From: Fimbriimonadales bacterium | Lineage (GTDB): Bacteria; Armatimonadota; Fimbriimonadia; Fimbriimonadales; Fimbriimonadaceae | Direction of reading: 5' to 3' | Assembly: GCA_026392145.1 (NCBI GenBank) | Contig: JAPLCS010000186.1 | Coordinates: 1 to 21,702, forward strand | DNA: 21,702 nt | Shown here: positions 1-7,619 of the stretch, one piece after another | Numbering within the stretch: position 1 is the first letter of the stretch | Layout of the letters: each line of letters opens with the position of its first letter | Program-made: the position numbers and the translations under genes | Notes under the pieces: generated by a model | Database searches by the model: none | Seen by the model: only the letters and a program-made list of their open reading frames with translations | What the model was told of the DNA's origin: nothing

Positions 1-620
1 AGAACAATGACCTCTACGGTGGTCACGGTCTAAACCTATACACAACTGGCTTTAGCTATGCTAGCGCTCCAGGCAACTTGGCAGTTACCTCGCTCTGTAT
101 GAACGGTCTCCTCAGCAACTGGAACCAAACTGCAGTGGCATCTGTTTCCACTCTGCCACTTCTGTGGTTTGGCAACGGAAAAGAAGCCTACCGAGGATAT
201 GCCTACACGAACCCTCTTTTGAGATGCACACGAGGAGCAGTACAGTGCCGATTTAATCCTGGCGGGTCCGTTGATGGCGGAACGGCACGATCACGAGAAG
301 ACGTGTACGAATTCACCTTTGTTGCAGCAAACGATACTGTTCAAGTGTTCAATGGTGGAAACATTGTGGTGAGAGCTGATACCTCCGCTAAGTTCTTCCG
401 AATGGGACAAACAAACAGCGCTTTCACTCGAGGCTACAACGAACCAGGATTCCAGTATCTTCAAGGTGGAAGAGGTGGCGCTCCACTGGGATACGTTAAT
501 CTGCCGATGCGCTGCGTTACTTCTGTGGGTGCCCCAGCGTACGCAAGTATGTTCAGACCAGATACTGAAAATCGATATCAGTTTGGAACAACCGGCGACA
601 ACGCCCTTTGTAATCCATAA
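1..620 (+). CDS. C-terminal part of an exported, pseudopilin-like protein (5' end outside the window)
   Basis: The frame starting at base 3 is open from the left edge to the TAA at 618-620, so this is the 3' portion of a longer gene. About 205 residues are visible. The sequence is rich in Gly, Asn, Thr and aromatic residues, as expected of an exported beta-rich domain. Near the end, GGNIVVRADTSAKFFRMG resembles the degenerate C-terminal (V/A)DGHAK block found in DUF1559-like pseudopilins, and four cysteines are scattered through it. The N-terminal prepilin helix that would settle the family lies outside the window, so pseudopilin identity is inferred. A TTG at 78 could be mistaken for a start, but the frame is coding-like upstream of it. 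A lipoprotein gene follows 16 bp downstream in the same direction and probably shares its transcript. Confidence 0.55.
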   Translation, partial: NNDLYGGHGLNLYTTGFSYASAPGNLAVTSLCMNGLLSNWNQTAVASVSTLPLLWFGNGKEAYRGYAYTNPLLRCTRGAVQCRFNPGGSVDGGTARSREDVYEFTFVAANDTVQVFNGGNIVVRADTSAKFFRMGQTNSAFTRGYNEPGFQYLQGGRGGAPLGYVNLPMRCVTSVGAPAYASMFRPDTENRYQFGTTGDNALCNP

Positions 621-636
621 GGTAGGAAATCAAAAT

Positions 637-828
637 ATGAGTAAGAAATTAACCATCATCGCACTCCTTGGAGTCGGTAGCGTGCTACTTTCAGGCTGTA
701 GTTCTTCGGGTAACGGATATGAGGCGAATCCTGCCGGTACTGAAGCCAATTCTGGCAAAAAGTACACTGCCGATGATGCCGCAGCTGCTCAACCTAAGAG
801 ACAAGGTAGCGAATCAGCAGGCAACTAA
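637..828 (+). CDS. Small putative lipoprotein (63 aa)
   Basis: The start is the ATG at 637, with a purine-rich TAGGAAA about 8-10 nt upstream. An in-frame ATG at 466 would lie inside the preceding gene and is not needed. The first 21 residues form a classical lipoprotein signal: MSKK, a hydrophobic core, then the lipobox L18-S19-G20-C21. The mature part is only about 43 residues, Ser/Gly/Ala/Glu/Lys rich and probably disordered, with no recognisable domain. It is expected to be diacylated at Cys21 and anchored in the envelope. It sits 16 bp after the pseudopilin-like gene and directly before a strong terminator, so the two probably form the end of one operon. Function is unknown. Confidence 0.75.
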   Translation: MSKKLTIIALLGVGSVLLSGCSSSGNGYEANPAGTEANSGKKYTADDAAAAQPKRQGSESAGN

Positions 829-861
829 TTGGTAGTTTCCTGAAACTAGTTACCAGAATAC

Positions 862-890
862 GCCCCGAACCATTCGTTCGGGGCTTTTTT
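862..890 (+). terminator. Rho-independent terminator after the lipoprotein gene
   Basis: There is a perfect 9-bp stem, GCCCCGAAC (862-870) with GTTCGGGGC (876-884), a 5-nt loop and six T at 885-890. A small perfect inverted repeat, AGTTTC-CT-GAAACT, lies just upstream at 834-847. Confidence 0.93.
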
Positions 891-927
891 GTGCGACAAT
901 ACAGTCGGACTCGGCAGGGGCAAGGGA

Positions 928-1713
928 ATGTTAAGACAGAAATCGATTAAGTTTTACGCATTTACCCTGATAGAACTACTTGTAGTCATCGCCATAATTG
1001 CAATCCTTGCAGCAATATTGTTTCCCGTATTTGCCAGCGCAAAACAATCAGCTAAAAAAACAGTTGATTTGTCTAACATGAAGCAAATTGGAATAGCATT
1101 TGCGCTCTATGAATCTGACTTTGACGATTATTTTCCTCTAGACTCATTTCCATCAAAGGGCTCTCAATGGCCTCTTCGATGTCAACCATACATGAAATCT
1201 TGGAGCATCCTAAAAAGTCCGCTTGATTCCAGCAAGTTTTGGGCGCCGGCGGGAACTACTGCTCCTTCTCAAGAAGCACCCGACAACGATCCTAAGTGGC
1301 AATTCCGTTGGACCAGTTACCTAATGAACGCCTATATGTCAGGCGGCTACCTCAACAATCTTGGACAGAAAAGTCCCTTCGCAGTAACGACAAGTATCCA
1401 ATTTCCTGCCAGCGTTATCTTTCTTGTCTTGGCACGAGATGATGTCGCTCCCCACGATCACTTTCACCCATTTTATTGGGGTGTGCCAAGTGAATGGGAC
1501 GACAATGAAATGGAGGGTGCAACATGGGACTCTTCAGCCAATATCACCAAGGAAATTAAACTTGACATCGTTTCACCTACCAGTCTAGGCTCTAACTTTC
1601 TGTTTGTGGATCAGCATGCAAAGTATCAAGCTTGGAAGCAAGTTTATTGGAAGGATCTCAGCAAAACCATCTATACGGGTAACTTTGACCCCCGATGCGA
1701 TGGAAGACAATGA
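928..1713 (+). CDS. Pseudopilin with prepilin-type N-terminal methylation domain (DUF1559-like)
   Basis: The start is the ATG at 928, preceded by AGGGG at 916-920 (7-nt spacing). The in-frame GTG at 889 abuts the T-tract of the upstream terminator and is unlikely. The 261-aa product has a short basic leader ([11 protein letters not shown]) and then FTLIELLVV followed by a hydrophobic helix, with prepilin peptidase cleavage expected at A/F. The helix ends [10 protein letters not shown] and is followed by [23 protein letters not shown], the hallmark arrangement of DUF1559-like pseudopilins. Near the C-terminus, [15 protein letters not shown] corresponds to the usual VDGHAK block, with Gly replaced by Gln. 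Such proteins are numerous in Armatimonadota and Planctomycetota. They are thought to be surface or type II secretion-like pseudopilins, but their precise roles are mostly unknown. It appears monocistronic. Confidence 0.88.
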   Translation: MLRQKSIKFYAFTLIELLVVIAIIAILAAILFPVFASAKQSAKKTVDLSNMKQIGIAFALYESDFDDYFPLDSFPSKGSQWPLRCQPYMKSWSILKSPLDSSKFWAPAGTTAPSQEAPDNDPKWQFRWTSYLMNAYMSGGYLNNLGQKSPFAVTTSIQFPASVIFLVLARDDVAPHDHFHPFYWGVPSEWDDNEMEGATWDSSANITKEIKLDIVSPTSLGSNFLFVDQHAKYQAWKQVYWKDLSKTIYTGNFDPRCDGRQ

Positions 1714-1799
1714 TTTTTCTGCAAGAAACATCATTTTAGTGAAATCCTCAGGTTAAAATGGAAAAACGAAAAGGACGGTTAATCGTCCCATAGGAAATC

Positions 1800-2087
1800 A
1801 TGAAAAAAGTAGTTTCACTCTTTGCCATTGTTGGACTGGTCGCGGCCTTCAACTTCACAGTCGACGCAAAACCACCATTCGCCAAAAAGGAAAACAAGAC
1901 CTGCGATTATTGCCACGCAGTTGATCAAGGCGGAGGAGCAAGAGGATTCAGAGGAATTTTCTACAAGGCAAACGACCTCAGCTTCAAAGGATTCGACGAA
2001 AAGAAAGAATCTGCAAAAGCTGGAGTAAAAGAAAACTCAAAAGGAACTGCAACCAAACCTACCAAGCCATACACTGGCAAAGTCTGA
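1800..2087 (+). CDS. Small exported monohaem c-type protein (CxxCH, 95 aa)
   Basis: The start is the ATG at 1800, with AGGA four bases upstream. Residues 1-23 form a Sec signal peptide (MKK, a hydrophobic core, then VDA before the likely cleavage point). A single covalent haem-attachment motif, C35-D-Y-C38-H39, follows, then the glycine-rich stretch GGGARGFRGIFYKAND. The last third is Lys/Glu/Thr rich and looks disordered. The product should be a periplasmic c-type cytochrome or haem-binding protein. It is about half the size of a classic cytochrome c, and no distal Met ligand is evident. A short inverted repeat (GGACG at 1773-1777, CGTCC at 1784-1788) lies in its leader. A strong hairpin follows the stop codon. 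The electron-transfer partner is not in the window. Confidence 0.75.
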   Translation: MKKVVSLFAIVGLVAAFNFTVDAKPPFAKKENKTCDYCHAVDQGGGARGFRGIFYKANDLSFKGFDEKKESAKAGVKENSKGTATKPTKPYTGKV

Positions 2088-2096
2088 AATCAAGCT

Positions 2097-2128
2097 ACAA
2101 ATCCCCTGCCAATTTGCAGGGGATTTGT
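2097..2128. terminator. Bidirectional terminator hairpin between convergent genes
   Basis: There is a perfect 13-bp stem, ACAAATCCCCTGC (2097-2109) with GCAGGGGATTTGT (2116-2128), and a 6-nt loop. It lies between the 3' ends of the cytochrome gene (+) and mpl (-). The flanking U-tracts are weak but T-rich. Confidence 0.8.
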
Positions 2129-2157
2129 ATTCTCATTGATTATGCTTGTTTGAACTC

Positions 2158-3567
2158 TTAACTCATATTCCTGACAAGTAGAGTTCTCAATCCCCCAAAA
2201 TCACCGTTGCTGAACAAAACAACCACATCATCAGGTTCAACGGTTTTTTCCAACCAAGTGTAAAGATACTCGCCCCAGTTTTTCTGACTTCCTTGATCAA
2301 GGCTAATTGCAATTCCGGGCACCCCGACTTCTCTAATAATTCTATCGGTGTCTAACCTTTCAGATTCAGAATAACGTTGTGGTCGATCAAGAGCCCCAAG
2401 TCCAAGGGCAGAGACGCCTTTGAAGCACTCAACCAATTCGTTTTGAAAAAAAGCACGAGTTGTCGTATTTGATCTAGGTTCAAAGCAAGCCACAATGCGC
2501 CTTCCTGAATACCTTGAGATCAATGCAGATAACGTTTCTTTGATGGCGGTAGGATGGTGACCAAAATCATCAATGACTGTGGCACCTTTCCAGGTTCCAA
2601 CAACTTGCATCCGCCGTTTAGGAGAGACGTAACTCTGGACACCATCTTGTAATTGTTTCAAGCTCATTCCCATTCGGTGCCCAACCGCAGTAGCAACAAC
2701 CATATTGAGAGCGTTGAATCGGCCATTTACTGGCGATGCAAAGCTTCCAAAATGGACCGATTGAAACCACAAGTCATAGGTTGAACCAAGTACTGATTCC
2801 GTGAAATTCTTAACCTGCCAGTCACAACCATCTGAGTACCCAAATGTTTGGACCGGTGAACATGAACTGGCTAAAACATCTCGGACATTAGCATCGTCAC
2901 CGTTAGCGAGTACAAGTCCATTTCGTGGAACTAGTCGAATATACAAGCGAAAAGATTTTTTAATGGCTTCCAATGAATCAAAAATGTCCGCATGATCAAA
3001 TTCCAGATTGTTAACCACGGCAACATCTGGCCGATAGTGCATGAATTTGGACCGTTTGTCGAAGTAAGCAGAATCATACTCGTCACCCTCTATTACAAAA
3101 ACATTTCCAGCCCCGGTTCGACATGAAACTTGAAAGTTGCCCGGGACTCCTCCAATGAGAAATCCGGGCTCTAAACCACCCACTTGAAGCATATTCGCTG
3201 TCATTGCAGTGGTAGTCGTCTTCCCGTGGGTGCCAGCGACAACTACGGAGGTTTGCTTTCCAATAAGTTTTTCTCCGATAATTTGCGGCAGCGAAACGCA
3301 ATCTAATCTATGTTCGAGGGCAACTTCAAGTTCCTCATTTCCACGACTGACCGCATTTCCGACAACAACTTTCGTCGGCTTAGATGAGAGCAAATTTGCC
3401 GAATCAAAAGTAGGATAAACGTGAACTCCCGCGTCGGCTAAATACGACTTCATTGGCTCATAAAGATCCTGTTCCGAACCAAAAACAATGTCGCCAGCTT
3501 GCTTACATGCAGCAGCAACACCACCCATTGCCGTACCACCTACTCGAATAAAATAAAGTCGATCCAT
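2158..3567 (-). CDS. mpl: UDP-N-acetylmuramate:L-Ala-gamma-D-Glu-meso-DAP ligase (Mpl)
   Basis: Mpl is a cytoplasmic ATP-dependent Mur-family ligase that joins recovered tripeptide to UDP-MurNAc during peptidoglycan recycling. The 469-residue length is normal. Visible landmarks include an N-terminal GGTAMGG nucleotide-binding turn (10-16), SEQDLYEPM (31-39), the ATP P-loop GTHGKT (112-117), GGVPGNF (139-145), EGDEYDSAYFDKRSKF (160-175) and NNLEFDHADIF (186-196). Further on come IDDFGHHPTAI and EPRSNT, as in E. coli Mpl. The EYDSAYFDKRSKF block distinguishes Mpl from MurC. It is transcribed divergently from the glutathione peroxidase gene, with only about 45 bp between them, and no strong Shine-Dalgarno sequence precedes its ATG. 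With dapD/dapE elsewhere in the window, it supports a meso-DAP cell wall. Confidence 0.95.
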   Translation of the reverse strand: MDRLYFIRVGGTAMGGVAAACKQAGDIVFGSEQDLYEPMKSYLADAGVHVYPTFDSANLLSSKPTKVVVGNAVSRGNEELEVALEHRLDCVSLPQIIGEKLIGKQTSVVVAGTHGKTTTTAMTANMLQVGGLEPGFLIGGVPGNFQVSCRTGAGNVFVIEGDEYDSAYFDKRSKFMHYRPDVAVVNNLEFDHADIFDSLEAIKKSFRLYIRLVPRNGLVLANGDDANVRDVLASSCSPVQTFGYSDGCDWQVKNFTESVLGSTYDLWFQSVHFGSFASPVNGRFNALNMVVATAVGHRMGMSLKQLQDGVQSYVSPKRRMQVVGTWKGATVIDDFGHHPTAIKETLSALISRYSGRRIVACFEPRSNTTTRAFFQNELVECFKGVSALGLGALDRPQRYSESERLDTDRIIREVGVPGIAISLDQGSQKNWGEYLYTWLEKTVEPDDVVVLFSNGDFGGLRTLLVRNMS

Positions 3568-3612
3568 GCTTTTTCTGATAAGTATGTCTCTTGAATGACG
3601 TAGAATTCAGTG

Positions 3613-4149
3613 ATGGTCACTTCCCTTGCCCTACTAGCCATGATGAATATGCCTTCTCCCTCAGTCAAATCGATTTATGACTTCACCATGAACGATATCG
3701 ATGGTAAGCCTGTTAGCCTAAAAAAGTATAAAGGCAAAGTATTGTTGGTGGTCAATGTTGCAAGCCAATGTGGACTCACTCCACAATACGCAGGATTGCA
3801 AGACTTGTTCAAGAAATATGAAAAGCAAGGTCTCGTGGTTCTAGGATTCCCGGCGAACAACTTCGGTGGCCAAGAGCCAGGCACGAACGAAGAAGTAAAA
3901 ACTTTCTGCACCAGCAAATACAATGTTTCTTTTCCGATGTTTAGCAAGATATCCGTGAAAGGATCCGACATGGCTCCTGTTTACAAGTGGTTGATTGAAA
4001 AGTCAGGTGATCCAAAAGATATCGAATGGAATTTCGGAAAGTTTCTGGTGCTCAAAGATGGTTCAACGGTAAAACGGTTCGCGCCGAGAGATGTTCCATC
4101 AAGCAAGACTCTGGAAGAAGCTATCATTTCAGCGCTAGCAGAAAAATAA
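3613..4149 (+). CDS. Exported glutathione/thioredoxin peroxidase family protein
   Basis: The start is either the GTG at 3610 or the adjacent ATG at 3613; the product has 178-179 residues either way. Numbering from the GTG, the catalytic tetrad of the GPx family is complete: Cys54 in NVASQCGLT, Gln88 in NNFGGQEPG, and Trp140-Asn141 in IEWNFGKFLV. A second cysteine, Cys100, lies exactly 46 residues after the peroxidatic Cys. This matches the peroxidatic/resolving pair of yeast Orp1/Gpx3 and plant GPX, so thioredoxin is the likelier reductant (inference). The N-terminus (MMVTSLALLAMMNMPSPSVK) is hydrophobic and suggests export or membrane anchoring. It should reduce H2O2 and organic or lipid hydroperoxides. 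The gene is single, with its own terminator. Confidence 0.9.
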   Translation: MVTSLALLAMMNMPSPSVKSIYDFTMNDIDGKPVSLKKYKGKVLLVVNVASQCGLTPQYAGLQDLFKKYEKQGLVVLGFPANNFGGQEPGTNEEVKTFCTSKYNVSFPMFSKISVKGSDMAPVYKWLIEKSGDPKDIEWNFGKFLVLKDGSTVKRFAPRDVPSSKTLEEAIISALAEK

Positions 4150-4166
4150 TCGCTGTTCAAACACAG

Positions 4167-4202
4167 AAAAGTAGGTTGAACCAGATGGATCAACCTACTT
4201 TT
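4167..4202. terminator. Terminator hairpin between convergent genes
   Basis: AAAAGTAGGTTGA (4167-4179) pairs with TCAACCTACTTTT (4190-4202) around a 10-nt loop. The A-tract and T-tract make it usable in both directions: for the peroxidase gene (+) and for the end of the pilin operon (-). Confidence 0.88.
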
Positions 4203-4216
4203 TTATGATAAACCAT

Positions 4217-4564
4217 CTAGTGACGGTGTGGAACTTTAACTTTTGTGTCCACCCATTTTCGGAAACCATATATTGAAAGGTATCCGAGCAACAAACATCC
4301 AATAACTATGAATGGGAGTCGCTTCTCTTCACTCTTTTTCTTTTCAACGATACTAGATGCCTGTGAAATTACCACTCGATTCGACACCAATTGATTGTTC
4401 GAAATACTGTCGGCTCGTGAGCTGTTTGCCAGGGCTGCCGTCGCTTCAGATTCTGAATTTTCAGGTTCAAAAGATCCAGAAGCCTTTGCAATGACTTCTC
4501 CTTCTCTCTGAATGGCAGGAATGGTTCCGACAACAGGGTAAGTCCCTTGGAGAAGGTTTACCAT
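4217..4564 (-). CDS. Small single-pass membrane protein, probably the 3' part of a frameshifted gene
   Basis: The 115-aa frame begins MVNLLQGTYPVVGTIPAI, continues through a Ser/Ala/Glu-rich linker, and ends with a transmembrane helix (about residues 84-102, LPFIVIGCLLLGYLSIYGF) flanked by basic residues and a VKVPHRH tail. No family is recognised. No good Shine-Dalgarno precedes the ATG at 4564. The frame is already open for about nine codons upstream, back to a TAG at 4592-4594. In the other frame a signal peptide starts at 4652 and overlaps the end of the upstream pilin gene. The simplest reading is one gene (signal peptide, linker, C-terminal anchor) with a frameshift between about 4564 and 4591. 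It is the last gene of the pilin operon and may be an envelope-anchored accessory factor. Confidence 0.6.
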   Translation of the reverse strand: MVNLLQGTYPVVGTIPAIQREGEVIAKASGSFEPENSESEATAALANSSRADSISNNQLVSNRVVISQASSIVEKKKSEEKRLPFIVIGCLLLGYLSIYGFRKWVDTKVKVPHRH

Positions 4565-4652
4565 TGCAAATAGGCGCAGGACTCTTTGAGGCTAAACTTC
4601 CAATCACAGCCACAAGGCAAAATAGTAGGAAAGTTTTCGAGCTACGAACCAT
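4467..4652 (-). pseudogene. Signal-peptide fragment, likely 5' part of the frameshifted membrane protein gene
   Basis: The ATG at 4652 overlaps the stop codon of the upstream PilX-like gene by 11 nt, as in translationally coupled operons. The first 22 residues, MVRSSKTFLLFCLVAVIGSLAS, make a convincing Sec signal peptide. After about residue 28 the frame becomes Cys/Arg/His rich (CCRNHSCHSERRRSHC) and looks like non-coding shadow. Meanwhile the +1-shifted frame (4217-4564) becomes protein-like. A shift of one base between about 4564 and 4591 would join the two. This could be a true inactivating mutation, a sequencing or assembly error, or programmed frameshifting; no obvious slippery run is visible. 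Confidence 0.45.
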
Positions 4653-6525
4653 AACTTACACCCCTCTCCTGCCACGTGCTTCGGTTGAGTTTCGGACTCC
4701 TAGGCAAAACTACGTCAACCAACGGTCGAGAGGTAAACACCCGTTCCTTGACTCGAGGGTCATAGTTTTCAAACATTGGCAAACTATAAACAATCATCGC
4801 CTCATCACGACTAATAAGCGAACCGTTGAGAATGACAGTGCCACCACCAGTTCCCAAATTCCCACCACCTACAAAGTTGGTGTAGATGATTCCATCAACC
4901 TGATTCACTCCTTCTGCGAGGCTGTTCATAGTGGCATCAGGAATAACACTTTGATATTTCATTCGCCCAGATGAATCTCTATCGTAACAGTTGAAAGCAG
5001 CAATAGTGTTCCCGTCATAGTCCTTTCTGCTCTTAGTGAACGGAGGAGACATGTAGTAAAAGTTAGTGCTGTTATAGTTGTTCGGGTTGCCCATCATCAC
5101 GGAGCCGCGCGCTGCGAGGCCAAGCACATCAGACTTTTCATTCGCGTTATCAATTAAAGAAGGGCTTGTTCCCTTGAAATTTGGTTTGTTAACGTATCGA
5201 ATCGAACCGATGATATGTACATTCCTGCCCGCATACAAAGTCCCTTGTCCAGAAACGCTACCCTTGATAACAACATCTTGATCTACAGTAACAGGACCAT
5301 GAATTTTAATCGGATTCGTAGTTGTACCAACCAAGACGGCAGACCCGCTGACAGTTCCATTGGTCGAAAGTCGTTGGTAGGAATTTGTTGATGAATTCCA
5401 AACATCTACCCATGCACCTTGACCATGAAACGGATTCGCCGAGCCATCTCCAAAAGATTGCTTGGTATCCGTGTAGTTCTGGCTGGCAAGCTGATAGACA
5501 GAAAGAGCACTCAAATCTGGCATGACTACTTCAGAAGTAGAACTTTTATCAAGTATGGTTTCACCATACGTACCAGAGGCAGTCGTTCTGCTCCAGCCCC
5601 TTGATCCGCGACTGTCAAATATCCGGGCACCTTCAACATTTCCATTCTGCACAGTTGCATCAGAATCAAAAATAATATCTTTCCACTGTTTATAGGTATC
5701 GCCGCCACGCACCCCGTGTTTGGTCACATCGTAGGCCTGTCGCCATCGATTTTGATTGTCTCCATTATTTGCCGCCGACTGCTCTGATGCATACGTTGCA
5801 TTTGTATCCTTTACAGGAGCGACATTAACTAGGCCCGCTGGATTTCCGTCAATTCGCTCGTTCGCTGCGGCAACAATAGAACCATTTACAGTCGGAAGAC
5901 CACTAGCGAATGAAAAGTTGCCATTAGCGCGCATGTCTCCGTTGATAATGAGCTGGTTCTCATTAAAACCTGTCATCCAACCGAAGTTATTAACAAAGTA
6001 GGTGTAGTCAAAAACTTCGCTCCTTGCAAGCTCAAAAACCACTTTAGATTCGATGATCTTTACTGGTTCATTGCTATCAATAGCACCATTATTATTGGTG
6101 TCAAGCCAACCCACGGCACGTAGTGTCGCACCTCTAGAATATGAGTCAGCATACGCAGGTTGACCATATTGAACCACTCCGGCCGAAAATCGACCTACTC
6201 CCGTAATTGAACCAGATGCCACCGACTTGGGTGCATCAATCGTGGCGCCATTGTTTGCATTGTCTAAATTAGTAAAATTCTGATTTTGTTTAAAATCTCG
6301 CCACTGTGCACGCAAGCACATTTGAAGTCCAGCTTCACAAAGCTGTGTCATCTGAACGTCCATAGCTCTCCGAGAGGCAATTTTCATTGTTGATGAACCT
6401 GTGTTGAGATAGGCTACGCCTGCAGCCGAAAGCCCCAAAAACAGAATCATTGATGAAAGATAGGTCGAGCCACGTTGACCTAGCTGTTGCTGCTTCGAAC
6501 TTCGTTGCTTTCTTGTATTTTTCAT
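4642..6525 (-). CDS. Large PilX-like pilus/pseudopilus protein with beta-rich passenger domain
   Basis: I place the start at the ATG at 6525, because AAGG in CAAGGTAACGATATG is well placed and overlaps the stop of the upstream gene. A further upstream ATG (6552) would give nine extra residues. The product is 627 aa. The N-terminus is basic and Gln-rich, followed by the hydrophobic helix STYLSSMILFLGLSAAGVAYL and an amphipathic stretch, in the style of PilX or GspK minor pilins, but lacking the FTLxE motif. The remaining roughly 550 residues are Gly/Asn/Ser/Thr rich with repeated short strands (for example IKIHGPVTVDQDVVIKGSVS, then TLYAGRNVHIIGSI), suggesting a beta-helix or adhesin-like passenger. 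It is preceded by PilV- and PilW-like genes and probably forms or decorates the pilus tip. Assignment to a named family is not possible by eye. Confidence 0.72.
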   Translation of the reverse strand: MKNTRKQRSSKQQQLGQRGSTYLSSMILFLGLSAAGVAYLNTGSSTMKIASRRAMDVQMTQLCEAGLQMCLRAQWRDFKQNQNFTNLDNANNGATIDAPKSVASGSITGVGRFSAGVVQYGQPAYADSYSRGATLRAVGWLDTNNNGAIDSNEPVKIIESKVVFELARSEVFDYTYFVNNFGWMTGFNENQLIINGDMRANGNFSFASGLPTVNGSIVAAANERIDGNPAGLVNVAPVKDTNATYASEQSAANNGDNQNRWRQAYDVTKHGVRGGDTYKQWKDIIFDSDATVQNGNVEGARIFDSRGSRGWSRTTASGTYGETILDKSSTSEVVMPDLSALSVYQLASQNYTDTKQSFGDGSANPFHGQGAWVDVWNSSTNSYQRLSTNGTVSGSAVLVGTTTNPIKIHGPVTVDQDVVIKGSVSGQGTLYAGRNVHIIGSIRYVNKPNFKGTSPSLIDNANEKSDVLGLAARGSVMMGNPNNYNSTNFYYMSPPFTKSRKDYDGNTIAAFNCYDRDSSGRMKYQSVIPDATMNSLAEGVNQVDGIIYTNFVGGGNLGTGGGTVILNGSLISRDEAMIVYSLPMFENYDPRVKERVFTSRPLVDVVLPRSPKLNRSTWQERGVSYGS

Positions 6526-6529
6526 ATCG

Positions 6530-7105
6530 TTACCTTGAAATCTGCTGAACATTTCTCAATAGAAATGAGTCTCTTGCCCGTAAAACCTCTTTGCTTGTTC
6601 CTGAACCATATTTAGAACAAACGACTTGTACGTCAATTTCTCGAGTGAGTAGCGCACCGTCACCGGTAAACACTCGGTAAGTAGCATTGGTGTTTGGATC
6701 AGTAGTTATAACATCGCTAGCTATGATTCGTGTGGAGCCAGCTGCTACAAGTTCCAGTCTGCCCGAAGACAACCGTAATGTTCGTGGCGTCGGGTCATTT
6801 GTCATGGGCATTCTGTAGCTACCGTCATCATTCCGAACTGGAACCGAATAAGTAACTGAAAGACCATCCGCTGCAATCGTCGCAGTCGTCGCCTCTCTAA
6901 GCTCCATTCCAATCATTCGAACTGCTTCTTGTGCTGAAGACATTGCATCAATCATCCCAGCCCCTTTTGCCCAGTTCATCATGCTGCCAAAAAAGAGAGA
7001 CACACCAGCAACGAGGGTCATGCTGGCAATGGTTGCCCCAATGACAACTTCAAAAAGTGTGGTGCCTCGCTTCTTGTTACGAGTTGACGTTCGACAATTT
7101 TTCAT
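6530..7105 (-). CDS. PilW/GspJ-like minor pseudopilin
   Basis: The 191-aa product has a basic leader (MKNCRTSTRNKKRG) ending in Gly, then TTLFEVVIGATIASMTLVAGV, a type IV prepilin N-terminal helix with the conserved Glu at +5. It should be cleaved by prepilin peptidase after Gly14. Downstream, AQEAVRMIGMELREAT resembles the GspJ/PilW pattern (an alpha helix, then the beta domain). The ATG at 7105 overlaps the stop of the PilV-like gene by four bases (ATGA), indicating translational coupling. The next gene begins 4 bp after its stop. It is a probable minor component that primes pilus or pseudopilus assembly at the inner membrane. Confidence 0.82.
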   Translation of the reverse strand: MKNCRTSTRNKKRGTTLFEVVIGATIASMTLVAGVSLFFGSMMNWAKGAGMIDAMSSAQEAVRMIGMELREATTATIAADGLSVTYSVPVRNDDGSYRMPMTNDPTPRTLRLSSGRLELVAAGSTRIIASDVITTDPNTNATYRVFTGDGALLTREIDVQVVCSKYGSGTSKEVLRARDSFLLRNVQQISR

Positions 7106-7554
7106 AAATTCGCCACCAGAGTTCCGACCTTGTAGCTACGAGCCTTGCCACGTTCTGACCAGGATATGTTAATCTCAACCTGCTTGAGTTCGGTGTTTGG
7201 CTGTGTTACGGTTAGCGTGGCAGTTCCACTGGGTAACAACCTTGCGATGTTTCCCGATACTTCCGAATCCACGGTAGTCATGGCGTAGGTTGTGCCAGAA
7301 ATAGGAGTGACAGAATCGATGAGTTTTGCCTCCAATAACCTTGCTGGCGTAAGATTCCCATACTCAAGCACTTTAATTTGCTCTATCTGCTTTTGTGCAT
7401 AGTTCGCTGCCAATGTGGTGTACATTGCCTTGGACTTGCTTACTGACGCGACTGGCATAGTTGCACCCACAATGGTAGCTGCACTGCCAATGAGAAAGAC
7501 TGAGAGCAGCGTCTCAGAAATCGTAAATCCTGTTTGTAATTTCTTCCTTCTCAT
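7102..7554 (-). CDS. PilV/GspI-like minor pseudopilin
   Basis: The 150-aa product begins with a basic leader (MRRKKLQTG) and the prepilin motif G/FTISETLLSVFLIGSAATIV, with the Glu at +5 retained. The helix continues into TTLAANYAQKQIEQIK, typical of PilV and GspI proteins, in which the N-terminal helix is followed by a short beta domain. A purine-rich AGAGAGGAAAA lies about 10 nt before the ATG. It overlaps the PilW-like gene by four bases. The I/J/K-like order (PilV-like, PilW-like, PilX-like) matches the tip complex of type II secretion and type IV pilus systems. No assembly ATPase or secretin gene is present in this window. Confidence 0.82.
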   Translation of the reverse strand: MRRKKLQTGFTISETLLSVFLIGSAATIVGATMPVASVSKSKAMYTTLAANYAQKQIEQIKVLEYGNLTPARLLEAKLIDSVTPISGTTYAMTTVDSEVSGNIARLLPSGTATLTVTQPNTELKQVEINISWSERGKARSYKVGTLVANL

Positions 7555-7619
7555 AATAGTTTTTTCCTCTCTTTCAGATTCATAGTCTGTGCAAAGTCAA
7601 CAAGTTGATTAAGCTAGTG

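Noticed and set aside
466..636. Upstream extension of the lipoprotein reading frame to an ATG at 466
   Set aside because: It lies wholly inside the preceding gene. A proper lipoprotein signal and ribosome site begin at 637.
889..927. GTG start at 889 for the pseudopilin
   Set aside because: It sits in the T-tract of a strong terminator. The ATG at 928 has AGGGG at 7-nt spacing and gives a proper short prepilin leader.
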